Of a DNA stretch of 13,599 nt, positions 1 through 6,651 are shown in pieces (positions within the stretch are counted from its first letter, which is position 1; every line of letters starts with the position of its first letter). The notes beneath the pieces were generated by a model, which had not been told where the DNA came from, ran no database searches, and saw only the letters and a list, made by a program, of their open reading frames with translations. Source of the stretch: Gallionellaceae bacterium (GTDB taxonomy: Bacteria > Pseudomonadota > Gammaproteobacteria > Burkholderiales > Gallionellaceae). Location: the NCBI GenBank assembly GCA_003445795.1, contig DMCN01000105.1, positions 1 through 13,599 on the forward strand. The letters run 5' to 3'. The position numbers and the translations under genes were made by a program.

Positions 1-90
1 TACTTCATCCGCAAGATGAAGAAGGGCACTTCCGAGCCGTTCTATGAAGGCAGCATCATGAAGATGCTAGGTATCGAAAAGCTGAAATAA
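1..90 (+). CDS. C-terminal end of an unidentified protein
   Basis: This is an open frame from the left edge of the window to a TAA at 88-90, giving the last 29 residues of a protein. The tail is basic and ends in GIEKLK. I do not recognise the family from so short a piece. Three points support it as a real gene end: the frame is open to the edge, it is the only plus-strand frame before a strong terminator that starts about 20 bases after the stop, and moaA converges on it from the other side. The start and most of the gene lie outside the window. Confidence 0.6.
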   Translation, partial: YFIRKMKKGTSEPFYEGSIMKMLGIEKLK

Positions 91-110
91 TTTTCCGCTA
101 TGCAGCAAAC

Positions 111-141
111 AAAAAGCCCCGGCATGCCGGGGCTTTTTTTT
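111..141. terminator. Bidirectional intrinsic terminator between converging genes
   Basis: Bases 111-138 form a perfect palindrome: A5, then GCCCCGGCA, then the exact reverse complement ending in T5. The T run continues to 141 on the plus strand, and the A run gives a U tract on the minus strand. The GC-rich stem is followed by U on both strands, so it can stop the plus-strand gene ending at 90 and moaA, whose TAA (140-142) touches the T run. Confidence 0.93.
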
Positions 142-1108
142 ATCCGCCTGTCGCGGACATGATGCGGATGACCTTGCCGGGATGTTCGCGAAACTCGTGC
201 CGCTCCGGTTTGATCTCGATCGCTGCGCGTATCGCCGCGTCCAGTTCCGCATCGCTGATGCCGTTGCGCAGCAGCGGCCTCAATTCGAAGTTATGCTCCT
301 GCCCCAGACAGAGATAGAGTGTGCCATCGACCGAAAGGCGCACGCGGTTGCAGGTCTCGCAGAAGTGCTGCGACATCGGCGTGATGAAGCCGATGCTGAG
401 TTTGCCGTCCGGCGAGACCAGATAGCGCGCCGGTCCGGCGCCCGGCACCGCGCCATCGATAAGTCCGAAACGCTGCTGCAGACGCAGGCGAATCGGCTGC
501 AAATCGACGTAGCCGGCATTCCGCCCGCTCTCCCCCATCGGCATGGTCTCAATGAGACGCAGGATGAAACCGTGGCGCAGGCAGAACGTCGCCATATCCA
601 CCACTTCGTCCTCGTTGACCCCTGCCATCACCACCATGTTGATCTTGATCGGCTGGAAGCCGGCCGCCCTGGCGACCAGCAGACCGTCGAGGATAGATTG
701 CAGCGCATCGCGCCGGGTGATGTTATGGATGCGCTCGGCGCAGAGTGAATCGAGGCTGACATTGAGGCGCGTGATGCCGGCCACCTTGAGTGCATGGGCA
801 TGCTGCGCCAGTTGCGTGGCATTGGTACTCAGGGACAGATCGCTGATCCCTGCGGTCCGCGCCAAGCGCGCGGTCAATCCGGCCAGATCGCGGCGCAGCA
901 GCGGCTCGCCGCCGGTGATACGGATCTTCGATGTCCCCAAACGTGCGAAGGCCGCAACCACACGTTCGATCTCGTCGAAGTTCAGCCAGTCTTTGGGTTC
1001 CTCGAAGTCGTGGAAACCCTGCGGCATGCAGTAGGTGCACCGCAGGTCGCAGCGGTCGGTGACCGAGATGCGCAGATAATCGATGGAACGTCCGAAGCGA
1101 TCTTGCAT
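140..1108 (-). CDS. moaA: GTP 3',8-cyclase MoaA, radical SAM enzyme of molybdenum cofactor synthesis
   Basis: MoaA converts GTP to 3',8-cyclo-7,8-dihydro-GTP, the first step of molybdopterin synthesis, in the cytoplasm. At 322 residues it has the normal family length. The radical-SAM cluster ligands are Cys20, Cys24 and Cys27 (CX3CX2C), followed by a TGGEPLLR segment that binds SAM. The second, substrate-side cluster is Cys250, Cys253 and Cys267 (CX2CX13C), with NRVR just after the second Cys. The protein ends in Gly-Gly, the MoaA tail that reaches into the active site. The ATG at 1108 is the first methionine, and the protein begins as family members do. AAAGGAGG lies upstream at 1122-1129, about 13 bases away, which is rather long, but no nearer in-frame start exists. 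No other moa gene is adjacent, so it appears to stand alone here, between tRNA-Pro and a convergent gene. Confidence 0.97.
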   Translation of the reverse strand: MQDRFGRSIDYLRISVTDRCDLRCTYCMPQGFHDFEEPKDWLNFDEIERVVAAFARLGTSKIRITGGEPLLRRDLAGLTARLARTAGISDLSLSTNATQLAQHAHALKVAGITRLNVSLDSLCAERIHNITRRDALQSILDGLLVARAAGFQPIKINMVVMAGVNEDEVVDMATFCLRHGFILRLIETMPMGESGRNAGYVDLQPIRLRLQQRFGLIDGAVPGAGPARYLVSPDGKLSIGFITPMSQHFCETCNRVRLSVDGTLYLCLGQEHNFELRPLLRNGISDAELDAAIRAAIEIKPERHEFREHPGKVIRIMSATGG

Positions 1109-1136
1109 GATCTTCTTGCGTCCTCCTTTGGGCTCG

Positions 1137-1169
1137 CAAAACGAAACAGGCCGACGGAGTCGGCCTGTT
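1137..1169 (-). terminator. Intrinsic terminator downstream of tRNA-Pro
   Basis: An 11-base perfect stem (1145-1155 with 1159-1169, three-base loop) is followed on the minus strand by TCGTTTTG. It lies 10 bases past the CCA end of the proline tRNA and ahead of moaA. It should therefore end the tRNA transcript and separate it from moaA, which would then need its own promoter or read-through. Confidence 0.85.
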
Positions 1170-1179
1170 CATATTTTCC

Positions 1180-1256
<77 letters not shown>

Positions 1257-1265
1257 AGGGCGCGG

Positions 1266-1295
1266 ATTATAGCAGAGCGTCGGGCTTTCCTTGAA
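1266..1295 (-). promoter_or_regulatory. Probable promoter of tRNA-Pro
   Basis: A perfect TATAAT (minus strand, 1266-1271) ends 9 bases before the tRNA 5' end. The bases between are CCGCGCCCT. A weak -35 (TCAAGG or TTCAAG, 17-18 bases upstream, about 1289-1295) is the best available. Transcription would start nearly at the mature tRNA end. The GC-rich discriminator is typical of stable-RNA promoters under stringent control. The -10 box is seen directly; the control is inferred. Confidence 0.65.
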
Positions 1296-1318
1296 GCGGA
1301 TTTATGTGATGTGTGAGA

Positions 1319-1687
1319 TCACGCACGCAGGAACGAGACGATGTCGCGCAACTCGCGTTTGAACACCGCGGCATCGAACCCGCTGCCGATGACCGGAGCG
1401 GCCTCTTCATGCCGGATGGCTTGCTGATCCAGGCGGCTGCGTGCGCCGCTGATAGTGAAACCTTCCTCGTACAGCAATTCGCGGATACGGCGGATAAGCA
1501 GGACTTCGTGGTGCTGGTAATAACGGCGGTTGCCACCGCGTTTCACCGGTTTGAGCTGGGTGAATTCCTGCTCCCAGTAACGCAGCACATGCGCCTTCAC
1601 CCCGCACAGTTCGCTGACCTCACCGATAGTGAAGTAGCGCTTGGCCGGGATCGGCGGCAGTTCTGAATTAGCTACGTGCTGTTCCAT
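1319..1687 (-). CDS. MerR-family transcriptional regulator (function unknown)
   Basis: A 122-residue DNA-binding protein. Residues 18-85 form a MerR-type winged helix-turn-helix: YFTIGEVSELCGVKAHVLRYWE gives the recognition helices (broken here as YFTIGEVSELCG then VKAHVLRYWE), followed by the wing residues GGNRRYY. The C-terminal part is short and lacks the paired cysteines of metal-sensing MerR proteins and any drug-binding domain, so the signal is not predictable. Its start overlaps the end of ihfA by 20 bases in another frame, which argues for translational coupling in one operon. A MerR-type gene directly after ihfA is a common proteobacterial arrangement. No strong ribosome binding site is visible at 1687, but this is the only methionine ahead of the helix-turn-helix. 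Confidence 0.9.
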   Translation of the reverse strand: MEQHVANSELPPIPAKRYFTIGEVSELCGVKAHVLRYWEQEFTQLKPVKRGGNRRYYQHHEVLLIRRIRELLYEEGFTISGARSRLDQQAIRHEEAAPVIGSGFDAAVFKRELRDIVSFLRA

Positions 1688-1976
1688 GATAGGTCTTTTC
1701 TACCATGCTCTTCAGTTTCTGGCTGGGATGGAACGTCACCACACGACGTGCGGTGATCGGGATTTCCTCGCCAGTCTTGGGATTACGCCCGGGACGTTGC
1801 GGTTTGTCGCGCAGCTGGAAGTTGCCGAAGCCGGACAGCTTGACGCTCTCGCCCTGCTCCAGTTGCATGCGTATCTCCTCGAAGAACGCTTCCACCATGT
1901 CTTTCGCTTCGCGCTTGTTCAGGCCCACTTTTTCAAACAGCAGATCGGCCAGTTCCGCCTTGGTCAATGTCGTCAT
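1668..1976 (-). CDS. ihfA: Integration host factor subunit alpha
   Basis: A 102-residue member of the HU/IHF DNA-bending family. IHF-alpha pairs with IHF-beta to bend DNA sharply at specific sites in promoters, replication origins and recombination sites. The DNA-binding arm carries the PGRNPKTGEEIPI stretch, whose proline intercalates between base pairs. FHPSQKLK near the C-terminus is typical of the alpha subunit, as is the position after pheT. The start at 1976 has a good AGAGGAG a few bases upstream that overlaps the pheT stop, with only 9 bases between the genes. Expression probably depends on the pheST transcript. Confidence 0.97.
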   Translation of the reverse strand: MTTLTKAELADLLFEKVGLNKREAKDMVEAFFEEIRMQLEQGESVKLSGFGNFQLRDKPQRPGRNPKTGEEIPITARRVVTFHPSQKLKSMVEKTYHGTARS

Positions 1977-1985
1977 ATTCTCCTC

Positions 1986-4340
1986 TTACACTCGCAACTG
2001 CGCGCCTTGGCCCTGCAATGCAGCAACCAGACACGACGTATTTTCTTCAATCTCGCTATCAGTCAAAGTTTTTTGAGTATCTTGCAATAACACACGGAAT
2101 GCAAGGCTTTTTTTGCCTTGCTCCATGCCTTTGCCGCGATACACATCAAACAAGGCCAACTCGACCACATTGGGTGCTTTTGCCGCCCGCATCGCTTCCA
2201 GCAGCGATTGCACAGTCACACTTTCATCAACCAATACAGCAACATCTCGCCTGACCGGGGGGAACTTGGAGATATCGGCCAGTCTGGGAACGCCAATCTG
2301 GGTCAATGCCGCAAGTTCGACCTCGAACCACACCACAGCCTGCGGCAGATCGTATTGTTGCTGCCATTGCGGGTGCAATTCGCCCATCCAGCCGATGGCA
2401 CGCCCATCCAGCAGGATGCGCGCAGAACGTCCGGGGTGCGAGGCCGGATAAGGCGCGGCTTGAAAACTCAAATTGCGCGGCGCGAACAAGGCTTCGATAT
2501 CGCCCTTCACATCGTAGAAATCCACAGTGCGGGCGGGCGAGCCCCATTGCTCGGACGATGCTCCCCCGTAAGCCAATCCGGCCAGACGCTCGTTTTGGGT
2601 GTATGTGCCCGCTTCTGCAGCAAAACATCCGCCGATCTCGAACAAGCGCACGCGCGGCTGCTTGCGTGCCAGATTGGTCCGCAATGCCGCGAGCAGACCG
2701 CCCAGCAAGCTGCTGCGCATCACGCTCATCTGGCTGGCGATAGGGTTCTTCAACGCGACAGGCTCCGCATTGGCGCACAGATCGCGCTCCCATTCGGCTT
2801 CCACGAAAGCGTAGTTGATGGTCTCCTGATAATCGCGCAACACCATGGTCTGGCGCAGTTTTGCCAGCGGACGTTCGGCCTCGACCTGCGGCAATATGGT
2901 CATGCGCGCCTGGATGGGGGCGGGCCGGATGTTCTCGTAGCCGTAAACTCGCGCGACTTCCTCGATCAGGTCTTCTTCAATGGCGATATCGAAGCGGTAG
3001 CTTGGCGGAGTCACCGAGAACTCTTCACCTTTCTGCTGGAACTGCATGCCGAGGCGCGACAATATCGGTGCGATCTCCTCCGCTTTCAGCGCCACACCCA
3101 GCACGCGCAACACACGCGAGGCACGCAGCCTGACCGGAGGACGCGCGGGCAACTCACCCTGCGCTTCCGTCACCGCGCCGGCCTGACCGCCGCAGATATC
3201 AAGGATCAGTTGCGTGGCACGATCCAGCGCTGCCTGTGTCGCGGCAAAATCCACGCCGCGCTCGAAGCGATAGGACGAGTCGGAGCTGAAGCCAAGGCGG
3301 CGCGACTTGCCGACGATCACGCTCGGCACAAAGAAGGCACTCTCCAGGAAGATATCGGTGGTCGCATCGTCCACTGCGCTGTCCGCGCCGCCCATCACGC
3401 CAGCCAGCGCAACCGGGCCCTTGCCGTCGGCGATCACCAGCATGTCGTCCTGCAGGTCGATGGTCTGCTCGTTCAACAGTTTCAGCTTTTCTCCGGCGCG
3501 CGCAAAACGCACGTCGATGTCGCCGTTCAGCTTGTTCAGGTCGAAAGCATGCAGCGGCTGCCCCAGTTCCAGCAACACGTAATTGGTCACGTCCACCAGC
3601 GCACTGATGCTGCGCAGGCCGCAACGCTGCAGGCGCTGAACCATCCAGACAGGAGTCGTCGCTTTGGCGTTCACGCCGGAGATCACGCGACCCGTGTAAC
3701 GCGGGCAGGCTGCCGAGGCAGACAGCTTGGCCTTGCGGCTTTCCTTGCCGGCTTGCTTGAAGGCGGCTTGCGGAAGCGCATGCAATGTCGCACCGGTCAG
3801 CGCCGCCACTTCGCGCGCGATGCCGTTCAGCGACAGGCAGTCGCTGCGGTTCGGTGTGAGTTTGAGTGTGATCAGGTGATCGTCCAGATCGAGATGCTCG
3901 CGGATGCTCTGGCCTACGACGGCATCGGCAACCAGCACCATCAGCCCGGCGCTTTCTTCCGCCAGACCGAGTTCTTTTTCCGAACACATCATGCCGAAGG
4001 ACGCGATGCCGCGCACCTTGGCCTGCTTGATCTCGATGCCTGGCAACTTGGCTCCGACCAGCGCACAAGGCGCTTTCATACCCACGTTCACATTTCCAGC
4101 GCCGCACACGATAGTCAGCGGCTCGGCCTGCCCGACGTTCACCGTAAGCACATTCAGACGGTCGGCATCGGGATGCTTGTCTTTGCTCAGAACCTGCGCC
4201 ACGACGACCTTCTCGAAAGCAGGTGCGACAGGCGTCATCTCCTCCACTTCCAGCCCGGCCATGGTCAACAGATGCGACAACTCCTCGCTCGAAAGCGATG
4301 GATTCACGAAAGTACGCAACCAGGATTCGGAGAATTGCAT
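1986..4340 (-). CDS. pheT: Phenylalanyl-tRNA synthetase beta subunit
   Basis: The 784-residue beta chain of the alpha2-beta2 enzyme that charges tRNA-Phe. The domains appear in the usual order. An EMAP-II-like tRNA-binding OB fold (about 40-150) contains KHPDADRLNV. The B3/B4 editing region in the middle hydrolyses mischarged Tyr-tRNA. A B5 domain lies around 400-475 with the conserved PSYRFDI. A catalytic-like core follows, and a C-terminal ferredoxin-fold anticodon-binding domain starts near FPPVRRDVAVLVDE. Length is normal for the family and I saw no frame break. The ATG at 4340 lies one base after the pheS stop (TGATATG), so the two subunits are almost certainly translationally coupled. 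Confidence 0.98.
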   Translation of the reverse strand: MQFSESWLRTFVNPSLSSEELSHLLTMAGLEVEEMTPVAPAFEKVVVAQVLSKDKHPDADRLNVLTVNVGQAEPLTIVCGAGNVNVGMKAPCALVGAKLPGIEIKQAKVRGIASFGMMCSEKELGLAEESAGLMVLVADAVVGQSIREHLDLDDHLITLKLTPNRSDCLSLNGIAREVAALTGATLHALPQAAFKQAGKESRKAKLSASAACPRYTGRVISGVNAKATTPVWMVQRLQRCGLRSISALVDVTNYVLLELGQPLHAFDLNKLNGDIDVRFARAGEKLKLLNEQTIDLQDDMLVIADGKGPVALAGVMGGADSAVDDATTDIFLESAFFVPSVIVGKSRRLGFSSDSSYRFERGVDFAATQAALDRATQLILDICGGQAGAVTEAQGELPARPPVRLRASRVLRVLGVALKAEEIAPILSRLGMQFQQKGEEFSVTPPSYRFDIAIEEDLIEEVARVYGYENIRPAPIQARMTILPQVEAERPLAKLRQTMVLRDYQETINYAFVEAEWERDLCANAEPVALKNPIASQMSVMRSSLLGGLLAALRTNLARKQPRVRLFEIGGCFAAEAGTYTQNERLAGLAYGGASSEQWGSPARTVDFYDVKGDIEALFAPRNLSFQAAPYPASHPGRSARILLDGRAIGWMGELHPQWQQQYDLPQAVVWFEVELAALTQIGVPRLADISKFPPVRRDVAVLVDESVTVQSLLEAMRAAKAPNVVELALFDVYRGKGMEQGKKSLAFRVLLQDTQKTLTDSEIEENTSCLVAALQGQGAQLRV

Positions 4341-4341
4341 A

Positions 4342-5352
4342 TCAGTTAAATTGTTTCAGGAATTGCAGGTCGTTCTCGAAGAACAGCCTGAGGTCGTTCA
4401 CGCCGTAGCGCAGCATTGCCAAGCGCTCCACACCCATGCCGAAGGCAAAGCCGATGTATTTTTCGCTGTCGATACCGACATGCTTGAGCACATTCGGATG
4501 CACCATGCCGCAGCCGCCGATCTCCAGCCAGCCGCCCTTCCAACTCATATCCATCTCGGCCGAAGGCTCGGTGAACGGGAAGAACGAGGGACGGAAACGC
4601 ACCTGCATGTCTTCGGTCTCGAAGTAGTTCTGCAGGAAGTCGGCGATCACGCCTTTCAGGTCGGCGAAGCTGACCTTCTCGCCTACCCACAGGCCTTCGA
4701 CCTGATGGAACATGGGCGAATGGGTGGCATCGGAATCGACGCGGTACACGCGTCCCGGCGCGATGATGCGGATGTCCGGCATGGCATCCAGATGCTTGTA
4801 CTTCTCCATATGCGTTTGCATGTAGCGGATCTGGATCGGCGAGGTGTGGGTGCGCAGCACGTGCTGCTCGTCGATGTAGAAAGTGTCGTGCATGGCACGC
4901 GCCGGATGGTCGGCGGGGATGTTGAGCGCGGTGAAATTGTAGAAATCGTTCTCGATCTCCGGGCCTTCCGCCACGTCGTAGCCGATGGAATGGAACAGGG
5001 TCTCGATGCGTTCCAGCGTACGCGTGACCGGATGCAGACCGCCCACGCCAGTGCCACGTCCCGGCAGGGTCACATCCAGCGACTCGGCTGCCAGCTTGGC
5101 GTTCAAGGCACGATTCTGGATCGCTTCACGCTGCACATTCAGCGCGGCTTCGATCTGCTGCTTGACCTGGTTGATGCGCGCACCGGCGGCGGGACGTTCT
5201 TCGGCGGAGAGCTTGCCCAGACCTTTCAACAGGCCGGTCAGGCTGCCTTCCTTGCCAAGATAACGTGCCTTGGCGTTTTCCAGCTCGGCCGCGTCTTCTA
5301 TCGCGGCGAAGCTTTGCAGTGCGTCATCGAGAATTTTTTGTAGTTCTTGCAT
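4342..5352 (-). CDS. pheS: Phenylalanyl-tRNA synthetase alpha subunit
   Basis: The 336-residue catalytic chain of PheRS. Residues 1-90 form the N-terminal coiled coil that contacts tRNA. The class II core follows, with HTSPIQIRYM at 169-178, FHQVEG at 215-220, FRPSFFPFTEPS at 253-264 and motif 3 at 301-317. Ala303 in GFAFGMG aligns with the alanine that sets phenylalanine selectivity in the E. coli enzyme (Ala294). The start at 5352 gives the family's usual N-terminus and no other in-frame start is available. Oddly, no convincing Shine-Dalgarno precedes it: the nearest one lies inside a terminator hairpin at 5370-5398 and serves a different frame. Expression may therefore depend on read-through and on translation of the overlapping small ORF. 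Confidence 0.98.
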   Translation of the reverse strand: MQELQKILDDALQSFAAIEDAAELENAKARYLGKEGSLTGLLKGLGKLSAEERPAAGARINQVKQQIEAALNVQREAIQNRALNAKLAAESLDVTLPGRGTGVGGLHPVTRTLERIETLFHSIGYDVAEGPEIENDFYNFTALNIPADHPARAMHDTFYIDEQHVLRTHTSPIQIRYMQTHMEKYKHLDAMPDIRIIAPGRVYRVDSDATHSPMFHQVEGLWVGEKVSFADLKGVIADFLQNYFETEDMQVRFRPSFFPFTEPSAEMDMSWKGGWLEIGGCGMVHPNVLKHVGIDSEKYIGFAFGMGVERLAMLRYGVNDLRLFFENDLQFLKQFN

Positions 5353-5383
5353 TGTCCGGATCTTGAAACAAAAAAGGAGGCAT
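5324..5383 (-). CDS. Candidate 19-codon leader ORF overlapping the pheS start
   Basis: On the minus strand AAGGAGG (5388-5394), four bases, then ATG (5381-5383) open a frame encoding MPPFLFQDPDNARTTKNSR and ending in TGA at 5324-5326. The ribosome binding site is the best in this part of the window. The ATG sits in the loop and 3' arm of the rplT-pheS terminator, and codons 4 and 6 are Phe (TTT). The frame runs across the pheS ATG in a different frame and ends 26-28 bases beyond it. In E. coli, pheST is controlled by attenuation through the Phe-rich PheM peptide. This ORF could play a similar or a coupling role, but its Phe codons also arise trivially from the T tract. No translation is proven. 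Confidence 0.35.
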   Translation of the reverse strand: MPPFLFQDPDNARTTKNSR

Positions 5384-5398
5384 TAAGCCTCCTTTTTT
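5370..5398. terminator. Terminator or attenuator between rplT and pheS
   Basis: A perfect inverted repeat pairs AAAAAAGGAGGC (5370-5381) with its complement (5387-5398) around a five-base loop. The minus transcript ends in CCTCCTTTTTTG, a normal intrinsic terminator shape. It begins 14 bases after the rplT stop and ends 17 bases before the pheS ATG. It should set the ratio of ribosomal protein to PheRS transcription, either as a partial terminator or as a regulated attenuator. The A run makes it active on the plus strand too, though no plus-strand gene is present. Confidence 0.85.
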
Positions 5399-5412
5399 AT
5401 ATTGCGCCGAAA

Positions 5413-5772
5413 TTACGCGCCGAGGCTGGCTTTGGCTTGTGCGACGATCTGCGAGAACGCAGCCTTGTCGAACACGGCCAAATCGGCCAGCACCTTGCGG
5501 TCGATCTCGATCATTGCCTTCTTCAGGCCGTTCATGAACACGCTGTACGCCATGCCTTGCTCGCGTGCAGCCGCATTGATACGGGCGATCCACAATGTGC
5601 GGAACTGACGCTTGCGTTGACGACGGTCACGGTAAGCATACTGACCGGCCTTCATCACCGCTTCTTTGGCGATGCGATAGACACTGTTGCGACGACCGCG
5701 GTAACCCTTGGCCTTGTCGAGAACTTTCTTATGGCGCGCGCGCGCCGTTACACCACGTTTAACTCTTGGCAT
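5413..5772 (-). CDS. rplT: 50S ribosomal protein L20
   Basis: A 119-residue protein beginning MPRVKRGVTARARHKK, the standard start of L20. It has the very basic extended N-terminal arm and a C-terminal globular domain (about 60-119). L20 binds 23S rRNA early in large-subunit assembly. In E. coli and Bacillus it also represses its own operon by binding the mRNA. AAGGAG lies six bases upstream of the ATG at 5772. Only 10 bases separate it from rpmI, so the two are co-translated. A terminator follows 14 bases after its stop. Confidence 0.98.
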   Translation of the reverse strand: MPRVKRGVTARARHKKVLDKAKGYRGRRNSVYRIAKEAVMKAGQYAYRDRRQRKRQFRTLWIARINAAAREQGMAYSVFMNGLKKAMIEIDRKVLADLAVFDKAAFSQIVAQAKASLGA

Positions 5773-5782
5773 TTTCTACTCC

Positions 5783-5980
5783 TTATGCGTAAGGCATCAT
5801 GGCGCGAACGGACGCCGTGTTGGTTTCATGGACACCGGTAGAGCCACGCAGTTGACGCTTGTTCTTGGTGGTTTTCTTGGTAAGGATGTGGCGCTTGAAC
5901 GCTTGACCGCGCTTGATGCTGCCACCGGCGCGGACGCTGAAGCGTTTTTTCGCACCGCTTTTGGTTTTCATCTTTGGCAT
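5783..5980 (-). CDS. rpmI: 50S ribosomal protein L35
   Basis: A 65-residue, strongly basic protein starting MPKMKTKSGAKKRF, the conserved L35 N-terminus, with the usual KRHILTKK segment in the middle. L35 is a small component of the large ribosomal subunit. The frame stays open upstream to a GTG at 6046, but those 22 extra residues are not L35-like. The ATG at 5980 has GGAG five bases upstream and gives the family's normal length. It lies between infC and rplT, the usual order, and behind a 131-base leader that can fold. Confidence 0.97.
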   Translation of the reverse strand: MPKMKTKSGAKKRFSVRAGGSIKRGQAFKRHILTKKTTKNKRQLRGSTGVHETNTASVRAMMPYA

Positions 5981-6111
5981 AACGACTCCATTTATTTGAT
6001 GACGCCGGGAGGTCCCTGACAGGAACACTTGAAAACCCGGAACCACTTATACGGGACTCTTTTTACTACCACCGCTGCGGCGAGTCCCTTGCTCCGCTGC
6101 GATGCAAAAAC
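5981..6111 (-). promoter_or_regulatory. Structured infC-rpmI leader, candidate L20 operator
   Basis: This 131-base gap is unusually long inside an otherwise tight operon. On the transcript, GGGACTC (6082-6088) can pair with GAGTCCC (6053-6059) around a 22-base loop. Farther down, GUUCCU and AGGGAC (6012-6026) form a six-pair hairpin with a three-base loop. GGUUCC near 6040 could compete for the same GGGACC. Alternative pairings just ahead of rpmI are what is expected where L20 represses rpmI-rplT translation. The repeats are visible; the L20 role is inferred from the family. Confidence 0.5.
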
Positions 6112-6630
6112 CTATTTCTTTCTCGGCCCGATCACCATCACCATCTGACGGCCTTCCATCTTCGGGAACTGCTCGACCATGCCATGTTCGTCCAGATCCG
6201 CCTTGATGCGCTCAATCAGCTTCATGCCGATCTCCTGGTGCGCCATCTCGCGACCGCGGAAACGCAATGTGATCTTGGTCTTGTCGCCGTCGGCCAGAAA
6301 TTTGATCAGGTTACGCAACTTGATGTTGTAGTCGCCTTCATCCGTACCCGGACGGAACTTGATCTCTTTGATCTGAACCTGTTTCTGTTTAAGCTTGGCT
6401 TCGTGCTGTTTCTTGGCTTCCGCGTATTTGAATTTACCGATATCCATGATCCGGCAAACGGGCGGTTCGGCCAAAGGCGCGATCTCCACCAGATCCAGTT
6501 CCGCTTCATCCGCCAGACGCAGTGCTTCCGCAACTGCCACGACACCAAGCTGTTCTCCCTCCGCGCCGATGAGCCGCACCTGCGGTGCTGTAATCTGCTC
6601 ATTGATACGCTGCGACTTATCCTGTGCTAT
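6112..6630 (-). CDS. infC: Translation initiation factor IF-3, non-canonical start codon
   Basis: IF-3 binds the 30S subunit, prevents premature 50S joining and checks start-codon and initiator-tRNA fidelity. The conserved N-domain (SQRINEQITAPQVRLIG) and C-domain (EIKFRPGTDEGDY, ITLRFRGREMAHQ) are both complete. No ATG, GTG or TTG lies in frame between the thrS stop and a GTG at 6579 that would cut off the conserved N-terminus. The likely starts are ATA at 6628-6630, eight bases after GGAG (6639-6642), or ATT at 6634-6636, only two bases after it. They give 172 or 174 residues, near the 180 of E. coli. I chose ATA on spacing. IF-3 rejects such starts, so rare starts in infC create negative autoregulation, well known for the AUU start of E. 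coli. The gene follows thrS by about 20 bases. Confidence 0.95.
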   Translation of the reverse strand: MAQDKSQRINEQITAPQVRLIGAEGEQLGVVAVAEALRLADEAELDLVEIAPLAEPPVCRIMDIGKFKYAEAKKQHEAKLKQKQVQIKEIKFRPGTDEGDYNIKLRNLIKFLADGDKTKITLRFRGREMAHQEIGMKLIERIKADLDEHGMVEQFPKMEGRQMVMVIGPRKK

Positions 6631-6638
6631 TGCAATTT

Positions 6639-6642
6639 CTCC
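6639..6642 (-). promoter_or_regulatory. Shine-Dalgarno deciding the infC start
   Basis: GGAG on the minus strand is the only ribosome binding site between the thrS stop (6652-6654) and the conserved IF-3 N-terminus. Its distance to ATA at 6630 is eight bases, and to ATT at 6636 two bases, which favours ATA. An ATG overlapping the GG (6642-6644) is out of frame and hits a stop after five codons. Confidence 0.7.
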
Positions 6643-6651
6643 ATTAAAAAA

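Noticed and set aside
111..138. 28-base perfect palindrome as a protein binding site
   Set aside because: Its position between two converging stops and the T tracts on both strands explain it fully as a bidirectional terminator.
2118..4349. 743-codon open frame on the plus strand
   Set aside because: It is antisense to pheT over its whole length. The composition is rich in His, Arg and Gln with no recognisable domain, as expected of a shadow of a GC-rich gene.
3904..5343. 479-codon open frame on the plus strand across pheT and pheS
   Set aside because: It is antisense to two well-supported synthetase genes, shows no domain, and has no ribosome binding site or promoter that I could see.
5783..6046. 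87-residue version of L35 starting at GTG 6046
   Set aside because: The extra 22 residues are unlike L35, and the ATG at 5980 has the proper ribosome binding site and gives the standard length.
6112..6579. infC starting at GTG 6579
   Set aside because: This would delete the conserved IF-3 N-terminus (SQRINEQI) that is plainly encoded in frame just upstream behind a Shine-Dalgarno.
6627..6644. Five-codon ORF MEKLQ overlapping the infC start
   Set aside because: There is no Shine-Dalgarno ahead of its ATG. It arises because GGAG happens to follow AT.
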